Of a stretch of 64,000 nucleotides of DNA, positions 34,491 to 43,979 are shown in pieces. Each line of letters begins with the position of its first letter. Within the stretch, counting starts at the first letter, position 1. Made by a program: the position numbers and the translations under genes. The notes beneath the pieces are model-generated. The model was not told where the DNA came from and did not search any database. It was given only the letters and a program-made list of their open reading frames with translations. The stretch is from Leifsonia sp. Leaf264 (GTDB lineage: Bacteria; Actinomycetota; Actinomycetes; Actinomycetales; Microbacteriaceae), in NCBI RefSeq assembly GCF_001422325.1, contig NZ_LMMR01000008.1:186001-250000 (forward strand), written 5' to 3'.

Positions 34491-36047
34491 ATGAAGGCAC
34501 GACTGTGGCGTCGCATCGCTGCGGTCGCCGGATCCCTCCTCCTCGTCGCCGGCGTCGGCGTGCTCGGCCAGACGGCTGCCCAGGCGGATCCGGCCTTCAC
34601 CTATCAGACGGTGTCATCCGGCCGCTATCCCATCGACCTCGCCCTCAGCGCAGACGGACAGGACCTGTTCGTCATCTCGCGGGGCGACGGCGGGATCGCC
34701 GACCTGCGCGTGTACGACACAGCGACGATGGCAGAGACCAACGTCATCCCCTTCGGAGATGCCTCCGCGTTCAATCCCACCGCCATCACCGTCAGCGGTG
34801 ACGGCTCGCAGGTGTGGGTGTCCTTCTACAGCCCGGGCGAGGTGTGGGTCTATCCGACCGCCGCGCTCACTGGGGCGGTGCCGACGGCACCGACCGTGCT
34901 CTCCGGCGGCGGCGGCTTCGTCGGACTCGCCGCTGATCCGACAGGTCGATTCGTCTACGCGGCGACCCTGTTCAATCCCCAGTACCAGTTCGACACCGCG
35001 AACCTCGCGGCATCACCGCGCACCGTCAACCTGCCGTCATCGGGATCGCGGGGCGTTGCAACCCGGAGCGACGGGTCACAGGTGTACTTCACCGCGAACG
35101 CTCCAGCCCCGGCCGGTGGAGTGTTCGGTGTCGCCGTCGCGTCGGATGGGAGCCTCGCCCCGGATGCGGCGGTCATCCCGACCGGCGACCTTCCGTGGGG
35201 CCTCTCCTACAGTGCGGCACAGGACCGGGTGGTGAGCAGCAACTCCGGGACACCCACCTCGGTGAGCGGATTCACCCCGGGCGATCCGGCATCCGTCGTC
35301 ACGGCGGAGGTGCCATGCGGGCCCCGGCTCGTCGACACCTCACCGGCCGGCAACCGCGTGTACGTGGCGTGCCTGACCGGCGGGATCGTCACCTACGACT
35401 ACCAGACCGGCGCGCTCGCGCAGGTGCAGGCCGGCGACAACGTGGAGTCCGTGAAGACCTACGGCCAGCCCGGAGGTGACGCTGACAAGGTGTACGCGAC
35501 GAGTGGCGGTTCCGACGAGGTGCTGGTCTTCACCAAGCCCACGATCGATCCGATCCCCGCCCAGAGCGTGGTCGTCGGCACGGCCGCGACCTTCACGGCG
35601 ACGATCAACGACTTCTGGCAGACGCTGCAGTGGCAGCAGAGCAGCGACGGCGGCGCTACCTGGTCTGACGTCGACGGTGCCACGAGTGAGTCCCTCACAG
35701 TCGACGGTGTGGAGTCCGCATCGGGAACCCTCTACCGGATCGTCGCGATCAGCGATCTCTTCGATGACGTCGTCGGTGCTCCGACGACGCTGACCGTGAC
35801 GGTCCCGCCGACGCCGACGCCGACGCCGACTCCCACTCCGACGATCACACCCACGCCTACTCCGACGCCGACGGCCTCGCCCACCGCGACCGCGAGCCCC
35901 GCGCCGACCGGTGCGCAGACACCCCCCTCTGATCCCGCGTTGGCGGCGACCGGCGTCGAGATCGGTTGGGTGGTCATCGGCGGGCTCGCGATCCTCCTCG
36001 CCGGAGCCGTGGTCCTGATCGTCGCCCGGAACCGTCGTTCCCGCTGA
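34491..36047 (+). CDS. Cell-wall-anchored beta-propeller surface protein
   Basis: This 518-residue secreted protein has a signal peptide (RRIAAVAGSLLLVAGVGVLG, cleavage after AQA), then about 330 residues of repeated beta-propeller blades (YPIDLALSADGQDLFVISRG, PTAITVSGDGSQVWVSFYSP, RGVATRSDGSQVYFTANAPA). An Ig-like domain at about 360-445 (VVVGTAATFTATINDFWQTL) follows, then a Thr/Pro stalk built from 6-bp CCGACG repeats. The C-terminus is LAATG, a hydrophobic segment and RNRRSR, a class-E-type sorting signal. AAGGA lies five to six bases before the chosen ATG. No sortase gene is in the window. Ligand unknown. Confidence 0.8.
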   Translation: MKARLWRRIAAVAGSLLLVAGVGVLGQTAAQADPAFTYQTVSSGRYPIDLALSADGQDLFVISRGDGGIADLRVYDTATMAETNVIPFGDASAFNPTAITVSGDGSQVWVSFYSPGEVWVYPTAALTGAVPTAPTVLSGGGGFVGLAADPTGRFVYAATLFNPQYQFDTANLAASPRTVNLPSSGSRGVATRSDGSQVYFTANAPAPAGGVFGVAVASDGSLAPDAAVIPTGDLPWGLSYSAAQDRVVSSNSGTPTSVSGFTPGDPASVVTAEVPCGPRLVDTSPAGNRVYVACLTGGIVTYDYQTGALAQVQAGDNVESVKTYGQPGGDADKVYATSGGSDEVLVFTKPTIDPIPAQSVVVGTAATFTATINDFWQTLQWQQSSDGGATWSDVDGATSESLTVDGVESASGTLYRIVAISDLFDDVVGAPTTLTVTVPPTPTPTPTPTPTITPTPTPTPTASPTATASPAPTGAQTPPSDPALAATGVEIGWVVIGGLAILLAGAVVLIVARNRRSR

Positions 36048-36050
36048 ACG

Positions 36051-36998
36051 TCACCAGAGTTCGGCCACGAGAGCGGCGAAGAACGACTCGGCGTCGCGCT
36101 CGAGGCCGCGCCTGGTGAACCAGGTGCACACGTTGACGACGTCGCGGTGCAGGAAGTCGAGCCCTCCGGGATTCGCGGCGAGGTCCACGAGCTGCGGCAG
36201 GTCAATGACCACGACCCGCTCGTCGTGCACGAGCAGGTTGTAAGCCGAGAGGTCGCCGTGCGCGACTCCCGCACGGGCGAACGAGCGCATGATCTCGAAG
36301 GTCTGGTCGAACAACGGCTCGAGCTGGGCGCGAGGTGCCCGCAGTTGCGCGAGCCGGGGTGCGGCCGTGCGCCCGTCGCCGATGAACTCCATGAGCACCT
36401 CGGTGGAGTTCACCTGCACGGGATACGGAACCGGCACGCCGGCATCGAACGCCCGGCAGAGCGCCTCGAACTCGGCGAAGGCCCAGCGCCCTGACGCCAC
36501 GCCCCGGCCGTAGGACGATCCCCGGGCGATGGCGCGGGTGTCGCGGGTGTTCCGCATCCGTCGGCCCTCCTGGTACTGGGCCGAGCGGTGGAAGTCGCTG
36601 ACCTCGAGGCCGCGGTAGCGCTTGGCGGCCAGCAGGCAGCTCGGCCCGGGTCGGCCGCTGCCGTCGTCGGGGATGCCGCGCTCGATGAGGAAGACGTCGC
36701 CCTCCTTGCCCGTCTTCACTATGCCGAGTTCGGTGTCGAAGGCGGCGGCGCTGGTGACGAGCCAGGCCGGGTGCGGGAGCGGGCCGCGCTCGGTCGGGGT
36801 GACCGCGGGCCAGGTCGACCAGCGCTGGTCCTCCCCCGGTTCGGCCAGGGAGAAGGTGCCGACGGAATCGACCGAGCCGATGGAGACGGAGCCGGAGCCG
36901 TCGGCGCCGGGTTCGTCGAGAGGCGCCTCGACGGGAGCGTCGAGCCGAGGGTTGAGAGGGATGTCGAAAGTGGTGCCGAAACTGGTGTCGAAAGACAA
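36051..36998 (-). CDS. RIO-type serine/threonine kinase
   Basis: This 315-residue RIO1-like kinase has the ATP-binding lysine in LLAAKRYRGLEVSDF, the flexible RNTRDTRAIARGSSYGR loop, hinge VLMEFIGDG, catalytic loop HGDLSAYNLLVHDERVV and metal site VVIDLPQLVD. Residues 1-60 are low-complexity (Asp, Pro, Ser rich). The start is TTG with GGAG nine bases upstream. It is preceded on the same strand by an 18-codon leader ORF ending 64 bases before the TTG. RIO kinases/ATPases in eukaryotes act in ribosome maturation; the bacterial role is unclear. It is convergent with the surface-protein gene and leaves only three bases between stops. Confidence 0.82.
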   Translation of the reverse strand: MSFDTSFGTTFDIPLNPRLDAPVEAPLDEPGADGSGSVSIGSVDSVGTFSLAEPGEDQRWSTWPAVTPTERGPLPHPAWLVTSAAAFDTELGIVKTGKEGDVFLIERGIPDDGSGRPGPSCLLAAKRYRGLEVSDFHRSAQYQEGRRMRNTRDTRAIARGSSYGRGVASGRWAFAEFEALCRAFDAGVPVPYPVQVNSTEVLMEFIGDGRTAAPRLAQLRAPRAQLEPLFDQTFEIMRSFARAGVAHGDLSAYNLLVHDERVVVIDLPQLVDLAANPGGLDFLHRDVVNVCTWFTRRGLERDAESFFAALVAELW

Positions 36999-37062
36999 GG
37001 TGATGTTCTCCGGATGAGAGGGAGGCCATCGGATGCCTGCGCCGCGTGTGGGCGGGCGGGTG

Positions 37063-37119
37063 TTAGCGGATGACCTCGAGGAAGGAGGAGTGAGCAGGTG
37101 TCACTGAGAAGACGGCCAT
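37063..37119 (-). CDS. Putative 18-residue leader peptide before the RIO kinase gene
   Basis: ATG at 37119 with AAGGGAG seven to eight bases upstream opens an 18-codon frame, MAVFSVTPAHSSFLEVIR, then TAA at 37063-37065. A TAGGCT -10 box (complement of 37174-37179) would start the transcript about 48 bases before this ATG. Codons 10-14 (CACTCCTCCTT, complement of 37082-37092) can pair with the leader's own ribosome site AAGGGAGTG (complement of 37127-37135), nine pairs with a 2-base bulge. The RIO start follows 64 bases later with a TTG codon. The combination suggests a translated regulatory leader or uORF. No homologue is recalled; conservation is untested. Confidence 0.5.
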   Translation of the reverse strand: MAVFSVTPAHSSFLEVIR

Positions 37120-37205
37120 GCGGTATCACTCCCTTCGATCTCCGGTGGAACGGATGCGCGAGCGCGCGCGCCCAGCCTATGCCCGCGCGCGGGCAGGGGG
37201 CAACG

Positions 37206-37817
37206 CTATTGCAACTCCACGACCGAGGCGAGGATGTCGGCGTAGCTCGCGAAGTGCAGCACGCCGTCGTGGATGACGACGGTGGGCCGGTAGTTGCCGT
37301 CGTAGTCGGCCGGGGCGAGCATGGCGCCGTCCACGGGGTCGTTGCTCACCGTGAATCCTGCGGCCGTGAGCTTGGACTCCCACGCGGCCTGCGCCGCGGC
37401 GTCGACGGGCAACCTCGCATACCAGACGGCGATGTCGCTCGAGGGTTTCGTCCACCGGCATCCGGCGGCACCGGCTTCCAGCATGTCGGCCATGGTCTGC
37501 CCGAGGGCCGAGGTGTCGTCGAGGGTGAGCCCATCGGCCGCGAGCGAGGCGTTCTCCTCCTCGGTGAAGACCGACTCGCATCCGACGATGGGGGTCTCCG
37601 GCGTGTGCGTCGCCTCGTCACGGGGCGCAACGGCTGTCGAGGTCGGGCCGGGGCTCGCGTCGGGGCTGGTGTCGGTGTCGGCATCGGTTCCGGACGACTG
37701 AGAGGTGGTCGGCGCCGGGCTCCCCGCCCCTGCGCACCCGGCGAGCAGCGTTGCGAGCGCGACCCCTCCGGCGATCAGCGCGCCTCGGACCATCCGATGT
37801 CTTCTCGTCAACAGCAT
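37206..37817 (-). CDS. Secreted lipoprotein, paralogue of the next gene
   Basis: This 203-residue protein has a signal peptide with lipobox LLAGC, a Ser/Thr/Asp/Pro linker, the shared VAPRDEATHTPETPI element, then a domain beginning GCESVFTEEENASLAADGL with a later GCRW and a terminal DGVLHFASYADILASVVELQ. The ATG at 37817 has GAGG five to six bases upstream, inside the end of the preceding gene, from which it is separated by seven bases; an internal ATG at 37793 is an alternative. The domain is clearly paralogous to the product of 37825-38439. Function unknown. Confidence 0.75.
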   Translation of the reverse strand: MLLTRRHRMVRGALIAGGVALATLLAGCAGAGSPAPTTSQSSGTDADTDTSPDASPGPTSTAVAPRDEATHTPETPIVGCESVFTEEENASLAADGLTLDDTSALGQTMADMLEAGAAGCRWTKPSSDIAVWYARLPVDAAAQAAWESKLTAAGFTVSNDPVDGAMLAPADYDGNYRPTVVIHDGVLHFASYADILASVVELQ

Positions 37818-37824
37818 GCAGACC

Positions 37825-38439
37825 TCATTGCAGGACGGTGACGGATGCCGCCAGCTTCGGGTAACTCACATAGACGAGGCAGCCGTTCGCGTAGACGAAT
37901 CCCCCGTCGATATCGGGGGCGCCCGCATCGGGCAGTGCCAGGAATCCGGGGTAGCTCGCATCGTCCTCGAGCGCGCCCTGGGCGACCAGGTCCGCGCGCT
38001 TCTTCTGCCAGACGGCATCCGGAATGGCGACCTGTCCGGCGTGGAAGCCGGGGCTGCCGTCAGCGCTCTTCCAGGCACACCACGTACCACCGTTGGCAGC
38101 GGCCTCGGCCATCACGTCGGGCCAGGTCGAGGTCGGGTCGGGGACGAAACCCTCGGATGCCAGTTCCGACGTCTGCGCCTCGGTCAGGAAGGTGTCGCAG
38201 CCGGCCGCGGCGATCGGAGTCTCGGCGGTGGGCGATGGCTCGTCGCGAGGGGCGACCTGAGTGGCCTCCGGCGTCGGGGTGGCCGATGGGGAGGCATCAG
38301 TGAAGGTGGGTGTCGGGTTCGCTGATGCCGATGCGCTGCTCGCGCTTCCGGTCTGCGCCGTGCATCCGGCCAACATCGCCGTGACTGTGAGCGCGGCGGC
38401 GGTCAGTGCGGTGATGGCCAAGGGCCTGCGAGTCGACAT
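37825..38439 (-). CDS. Secreted lipoprotein, first of a paralogous pair
   Basis: This 204-residue lipoprotein has lipobox MLAGC, a Ser/Ala/Pro/Thr linker with VAPRDEPSPTAETPI, and a domain starting GCDTFLTEAQTSELASEGF, with WCAWKS in the middle and NGCLVYVSYPKLAASVTVLQ at the end. The layout of a leading Cys, a mid-domain Cys-x-Trp and a closing DG/NG-x-L strand is shared with its downstream paralogue and loosely with the modules of the protein at 19013. The start has TACTAT six bases upstream and no ribosome site, so it is probably leaderless. Function unknown. Confidence 0.75.
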   Translation of the reverse strand: MSTRRPLAITALTAAALTVTAMLAGCTAQTGSASSASASANPTPTFTDASPSATPTPEATQVAPRDEPSPTAETPIAAAGCDTFLTEAQTSELASEGFVPDPTSTWPDVMAEAAANGGTWCAWKSADGSPGFHAGQVAIPDAVWQKKRADLVAQGALEDDASYPGFLALPDAGAPDIDGGFVYANGCLVYVSYPKLAASVTVLQ

Positions 38440-38565
38440 GGCGCCATAGTAGGCAGCGCCGATGACCAATGGCAGGGGATCGGTGCGATCGTGGCACAAG
38501 CGCAATCGGCCGCCGCATCCGGAAATCACGCATGGTCAGGGGTTAGGACGCTCTTGAAGCTGAGA

Positions 38566-38586
38566 GTTGAGTGTATTCGACTCAAC
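38566..38586. promoter_or_regulatory. HAIR-like HspR site, upstream copy
   Basis: GTTGAGT-N7-ACTCAAC is a perfect inverted repeat with the HAIR spacing (consensus CTTGAGT-N7-ACTCAAG). It lies about 170 bases before dnaK and 43 bases before the second HAIR, so HspR could bind both cooperatively. Confidence 0.75.
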
Positions 38587-38601
38587 TTTGAGCAGCTCGG
38601 C

Positions 38602-38649
38602 TTGACACCATTTCGCCCCGGTGGAACACTTGAGTCATCAAGGCTCAAG
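38602..38649 (+). promoter_or_regulatory. dnaK promoter with HAIR operator
   Basis: A -35 TTGACA (38602-38607), 17-base spacer and -10 AACACT (38625-38630) overlap the HAIR element CTTGAGT-N7-GCTCAAG (38629-38649). Binding of HspR there would block transcription. Heat release of HspR induces the operon. Confidence 0.85.
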
Positions 38650-38754
38650 TCTTGATGGACAGACTTCGGATCGCTCTCACGGGCCTGCCGAAGGGCAGGC
38701 CGCAAGGCCGAACCACAGGCCGCGGAACCATCGCGGCAGAAGGAGAAACATCAC

Positions 38755-40605
<1,851 letters not shown>

Positions 40606-40607
40606 CC

Positions 40608-41228
40608 ATGGCCGACGATCGGGACAACGAGAACACGGCTCCTGAGCCTGGGAACGACGGACCCGAGCAGCCCGAGACCGACGGGGCGTCCGCACAGGAC
40701 GCCCCCGAGGCGGGACTGTCGGACGTCGAGGACGGCTTCGAAGGCCCTGACATCGAGACCAGCCTGTCGGATGCCGACCTGAGCTTCCTCTCGGGCCAGT
40801 CGTCCGCCGAGGAGCTCGCCCAGCAGCACCTCAACGACCTCAAGCGGGTCACCGCCGAGTACGCGAACTACCGCAAGCGCACCGACGCCAACCGCGAGGT
40901 CGAGCGCGAGCGGTCGATGGGCGAGGTCGTCAAGATCCTGCTCCCGGTGCTCGACGACCTCGACCGCGCCGAGAAGCACGGGGATCTCGACGGAGACTCG
41001 CCGTTCTCGACCATCGCGTCGAAGCTGCGCGCATCCGTCGAGAAACTCGGCCTCACTCCGTTCGGAACGGCCGGCGACCTGTTCGACCCGACCATCCACG
41101 AGGCGATCTTCCAGCAGCCGACCGACGAGGTCGAGACGGACACCGTCGCCGATGTCGTCGAGACCGGCTACTACCTGGGATCCTCCATGCTTCGCGCGGC
41201 CAAGGTCGTCGTGAAGGTTCCGGCCTAG
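40608..41228 (+). CDS. grpE: Nucleotide exchange factor GrpE
   Basis: GrpE, 206 residues, releases ADP from DnaK. An acidic disordered N-terminus of about 60 residues precedes a long helix (LKRVTAEYANYRKRTDANRE) and the beta domain with FGTAGDLFDPTIHEAIFQQP and VVETGYYLGSSMLRAAKVVV. It starts two bases after dnaK. Confidence 0.97.
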   Translation: MADDRDNENTAPEPGNDGPEQPETDGASAQDAPEAGLSDVEDGFEGPDIETSLSDADLSFLSGQSSAEELAQQHLNDLKRVTAEYANYRKRTDANREVERERSMGEVVKILLPVLDDLDRAEKHGDLDGDSPFSTIASKLRASVEKLGLTPFGTAGDLFDPTIHEAIFQQPTDEVETDTVADVVETGYYLGSSMLRAAKVVVKVPA

Positions 41229-41256
41229 GCCTCCCGAACCCCCAGAAGGGAGCCAG

Positions 41257-42243
41257 ATGGCCAGCCAGGACTGGTTCGACAAGGACTTCTACAAAGTGCT
41301 CGGCGTCTCGAAGGATGTGACGCAGGCCGACCTCAAGAAGACCTACCGCAAGCTCGCCCGCAAGTACCACCCCGATTCAAACCCGGGGAACGCCGCGGCC
41401 GAGGCGAAGTTCAAGGAGATCAGCGAGGCCAACTCGGTGCTCTCCGACCCTGAGCAGCGCAAGGAGTACGACGCCGTGCGCGCGATGGGCGGCGGTGCCC
41501 GCTTCACAGCGGGCGGCGCCGGCGGTCAGGGTGGCTTCGAGGACGTCTTCGGGGGCATGTTCGGCGGCGGCGCTCGTGGCCAGCAGTCCAGCCAGCAGAC
41601 GCAGTTCGACGACCTGCTCGGCGGCATGTTCGGCGGTCAGGGCGGCAGGTTCGGGCAGCCGAGCGGCGGATACCGCGGCTTCGGCGGCCCGACGCCTGGG
41701 CGCGACGTCTCGGCGTCGACGACCCTCGACTTCCAGACGGCGGTCACGGGCGAGACGATCACCCTGCAGACGTCGGCCGGGCGCGAGATCAAGGTCAAGA
41801 TCCCGGCCGGAGTGTCCGATGGACAGAAGATCCGGCTCCGCGGCAAGGGCGAGCCGTCGCCCGACGGTGGCGCTGCCGGTGACCTCATCCTGACGGTCGC
41901 CGTACGCAAGCATCCCGTCTTCGAGCGCGACGGACTCAACCTGCGCGTGACGGTGCCGGTGACCTTCGTGGAGGCCGCCCTCGGCGCCACCATCGAGGTG
42001 CCGACACTGGGCGGCGAGACCGTCAAGCTGCGCGTGACTCCGGGAACCCCCGGCGGTCGCGTGCTGCGCGTCAAGGGTCGAGGGGTCGCCACGGCGAAGG
42101 GCACGGGCGACCTGCTCGCCGTCGTGCAGATCGCCGTGCCGTCGCATCTCTCCAAGGAGGCGCAGGAGGCGGTCGAGGCCCTCGCGGCAGCGCTGCCGGC
42201 CGAGAACCCCCGAGACGAGCTGCTGGCTCGCGCCCGCGGCTAG
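41257..42243 (+). CDS. dnaJ: DnaJ co-chaperone without zinc finger
   Basis: This 328-residue J-protein stimulates DnaK. The J-domain has HPD at 38-40 (KLARKYHPDSNPG). A Gly/Phe-rich region (about 80-150) leads straight into two beta-barrel substrate domains (TITLQTSAGREIKVKIPAGV; LRVTVPVTFVEAALGATIEV). No CxxCxGxG zinc repeats are present, so it is the class II (CbpA/DnaJ1-like) type usual in this actinobacterial operon; a zinc-finger DnaJ is probably encoded elsewhere. AAGGGAG precedes the ATG. Confidence 0.96.
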   Translation: MASQDWFDKDFYKVLGVSKDVTQADLKKTYRKLARKYHPDSNPGNAAAEAKFKEISEANSVLSDPEQRKEYDAVRAMGGGARFTAGGAGGQGGFEDVFGGMFGGGARGQQSSQQTQFDDLLGGMFGGQGGRFGQPSGGYRGFGGPTPGRDVSASTTLDFQTAVTGETITLQTSAGREIKVKIPAGVSDGQKIRLRGKGEPSPDGGAAGDLILTVAVRKHPVFERDGLNLRVTVPVTFVEAALGATIEVPTLGGETVKLRVTPGTPGGRVLRVKGRGVATAKGTGDLLAVVQIAVPSHLSKEAQEAVEALAAALPAENPRDELLARARG

Positions 42244-42271
42244 CTCACAGAACGTCAGGGAGGGTCTGCGG

Positions 42272-42688
42272 ATGAACGAGCACAGCGCCATCTTCGGCAT
42301 CTCGGTCGCGGCCGAGCTGGCCGGGATGCATCCGCAGACCCTTCGCCAGTACGACAGGCTCGGACTGGTCTCGCCGTCGCGCACCTCGGGCAAGTCCCGC
42401 CGCTACTCCATGCATGACGTGGTGCAGCTGCGCGAGGTCGCCCGGTTGAGCGCCGAGGGCGTGAGCCTCGAGGGCATCAAGCGCGTACTCGAGCTGGAGA
42501 ACCAGGTGGTCACCCTCTCCAAGCGCGTGCATGAACTCGAGGCCGCACTCGCCGACGAGCTGCTGCAGCGCCCCGGCCGCCGCGTCTTCGCGGCGGGCTC
42601 CGAAGGCGACGTCATCTCGCTCAAGGCCGGCACCCGCGTGCGGCGTTCGACCCAGCTCGTGGTCTGGCGGCCGCTGGAGCACGAGTAG
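42272..42688 (+). CDS. hspR: MerR-family heat-shock repressor HspR
   Basis: HspR, 138 residues, has the MerR winged helix (FGISVAAELAGMHPQTLRQY, DRLGLVSPSRTSGKSRRYSM) followed by a coiled-coil dimer helix (GIKRVLELENQVVTLSKRVH) and a basic C-terminus. It binds the HAIR elements, three of which are seen here (two before dnaK, one before clpB). It ends the dnaK operon and so is autoregulated. GGGAGG lies upstream of the ATG. Confidence 0.96.
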   Translation: MNEHSAIFGISVAAELAGMHPQTLRQYDRLGLVSPSRTSGKSRRYSMHDVVQLREVARLSAEGVSLEGIKRVLELENQVVTLSKRVHELEAALADELLQRPGRRVFAAGSEGDVISLKAGTRVRRSTQLVVWRPLEHE

Positions 42689-42848
42689 TCGGCTTTCCGC
42701 CCCGCTCGCGCAGCGACGCAGTCGCCGCCGAGGTGGAGGCAAACCGGGCGGAGCACAGGCGCTTCGCGGCGCTTCGCGTCGTTCCCGGCGCTCCCGTCGC
42801 TCCGCGGGCGGGTGCGTGGGCCCCAGCGAGGGGAACTACCCTTGGCAC

Positions 42849-43979
42849 ATGTTCGAGTTCGAGTCCCTCCGCCGGTACCCCGACGTCGAGGCGCCGAACC
42901 TGTTCGCCTCCGATGCCGCCGACAGGCTCATCATCGATGAGGCCGGGCCCGCGCTGCTCGATGCCGCCCCGGCATCCGTCGTCGTCATCGGCGACGACTA
43001 CGGTGCCCTCACCCTGGGCGCTGCGGCCCTCTACGACGTCACAGGCATCCGTACCCACCAGGACGACCTGACCGGCGAGCTCGCCCTGGCGAACAACGCG
43101 GCGGCGGCAGACCTCAGCGACGTCTACAGCTCCCACGCGCTCGACGCCGAGCTGCTCGCCGGAGCCTCCATCGTGCTGCTGCGGCTTCCGCGCGGCCTCG
43201 ACGCCCTCGACGAGATCGCCGAGGCCATAGCGCGCCATGCCGCCCCCGACGTGCGCGTCATCGCCGGCGGTCGCCTCAAGCACATGACGCCGACCCAGAA
43301 CGAGGTGCTGCTGCGCCGCTTCGGCCGCGTCGACGTGAGCCTCGCCCGGCAGAAGTCCCGCGTGCTGCTCGCCACCGAGCCGCGACGGCCGGCCGCCGAG
43401 GCCGAGCCGAGCTGGCCCCGGCACAGCCACGACGAGGCCCTGGGCCTCGAGATCGTCGCCCACGCTGCGGCCTTCGCCGGGGCATCCGTCGACATGGGTG
43501 CCCGCATGCTGCTCGGGCATCTCGGGACGGCGGCTCCGGATGCCGGCACCGTCATCGACCTCGGATGCGGCACCGGCGTGCTCGGCACTGTCCTGGCGCT
43601 CCGCCGCCCCGGCCTCAGCGTGCTCGCCACCGACCAGTCGGCTGCTGCAGTGGCCTCGGCGCGGGAGACGGCGGAAGCCAACGGCGTCGGCGACAGGGTG
43701 ACGGTCGTGCGCGACGACGGCCTCAGCCTGCAACCCGACGCCAGCGCCGAGTTCATCGTGCTCAACCCGCCGTTCCACATCGGCGCGACAGTGCACACGG
43801 GCACAGCCATGAAGCTCTTCGCCGACTCCGGCCGCGTTCTCGCGCCGGGCGGGGAGCTGTGGACCGTGTGGAACACCCACCTCGGCTACAGCTCGGCGCT
43901 CACCCGGCTCGTGGGCCCGACCCGTCAGGTGGGCCGGAACGACAAGTTCACCGTGACGGTGTCGACGCGCCTCGGCTAG
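42849..43979 (+). CDS. RlmG/RsmC-like rRNA methyltransferase
   Basis: This 376-residue protein has a degenerate N-terminal methyltransferase-like half and a C-terminal catalytic half with motif I VIDLGCGTGVLGTVLAL and motif IV LNPPFHIGATVHTGTAMKLF. NPPF is the signature of guanine-N2 methyltransferases acting on rRNA. The tandem organisation is that of RlmG (23S) and RsmC (16S). TACCCT lies six bases before the ATG with no ribosome site, so it is likely leaderless. Its last 32 bases overlap the convergent GT87 gene. Confidence 0.82.
   Translation: MFEFESLRRYPDVEAPNLFASDAADRLIIDEAGPALLDAAPASVVVIGDDYGALTLGAAALYDVTGIRTHQDDLTGELALANNAAAADLSDVYSSHALDAELLAGASIVLLRLPRGLDALDEIAEAIARHAAPDVRVIAGGRLKHMTPTQNEVLLRRFGRVDVSLARQKSRVLLATEPRRPAAEAEPSWPRHSHDEALGLEIVAHAAAFAGASVDMGARMLLGHLGTAAPDAGTVIDLGCGTGVLGTVLALRRPGLSVLATDQSAAAVASARETAEANGVGDRVTVVRDDGLSLQPDASAEFIVLNPPFHIGATVHTGTAMKLFADSGRVLAPGGELWTVWNTHLGYSSALTRLVGPTRQVGRNDKFTVTVSTRLG

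Noticed and set aside
35811-35900. Satellite repeat
   Set aside because: The CCGACG repeats encode the Thr/Pro stalk of the surface protein in frame.
42689-42848. Possible gene or site between hspR and the methyltransferase
   Set aside because: Low-complexity GC-rich spacer; only the TACCCT box near its end has support.
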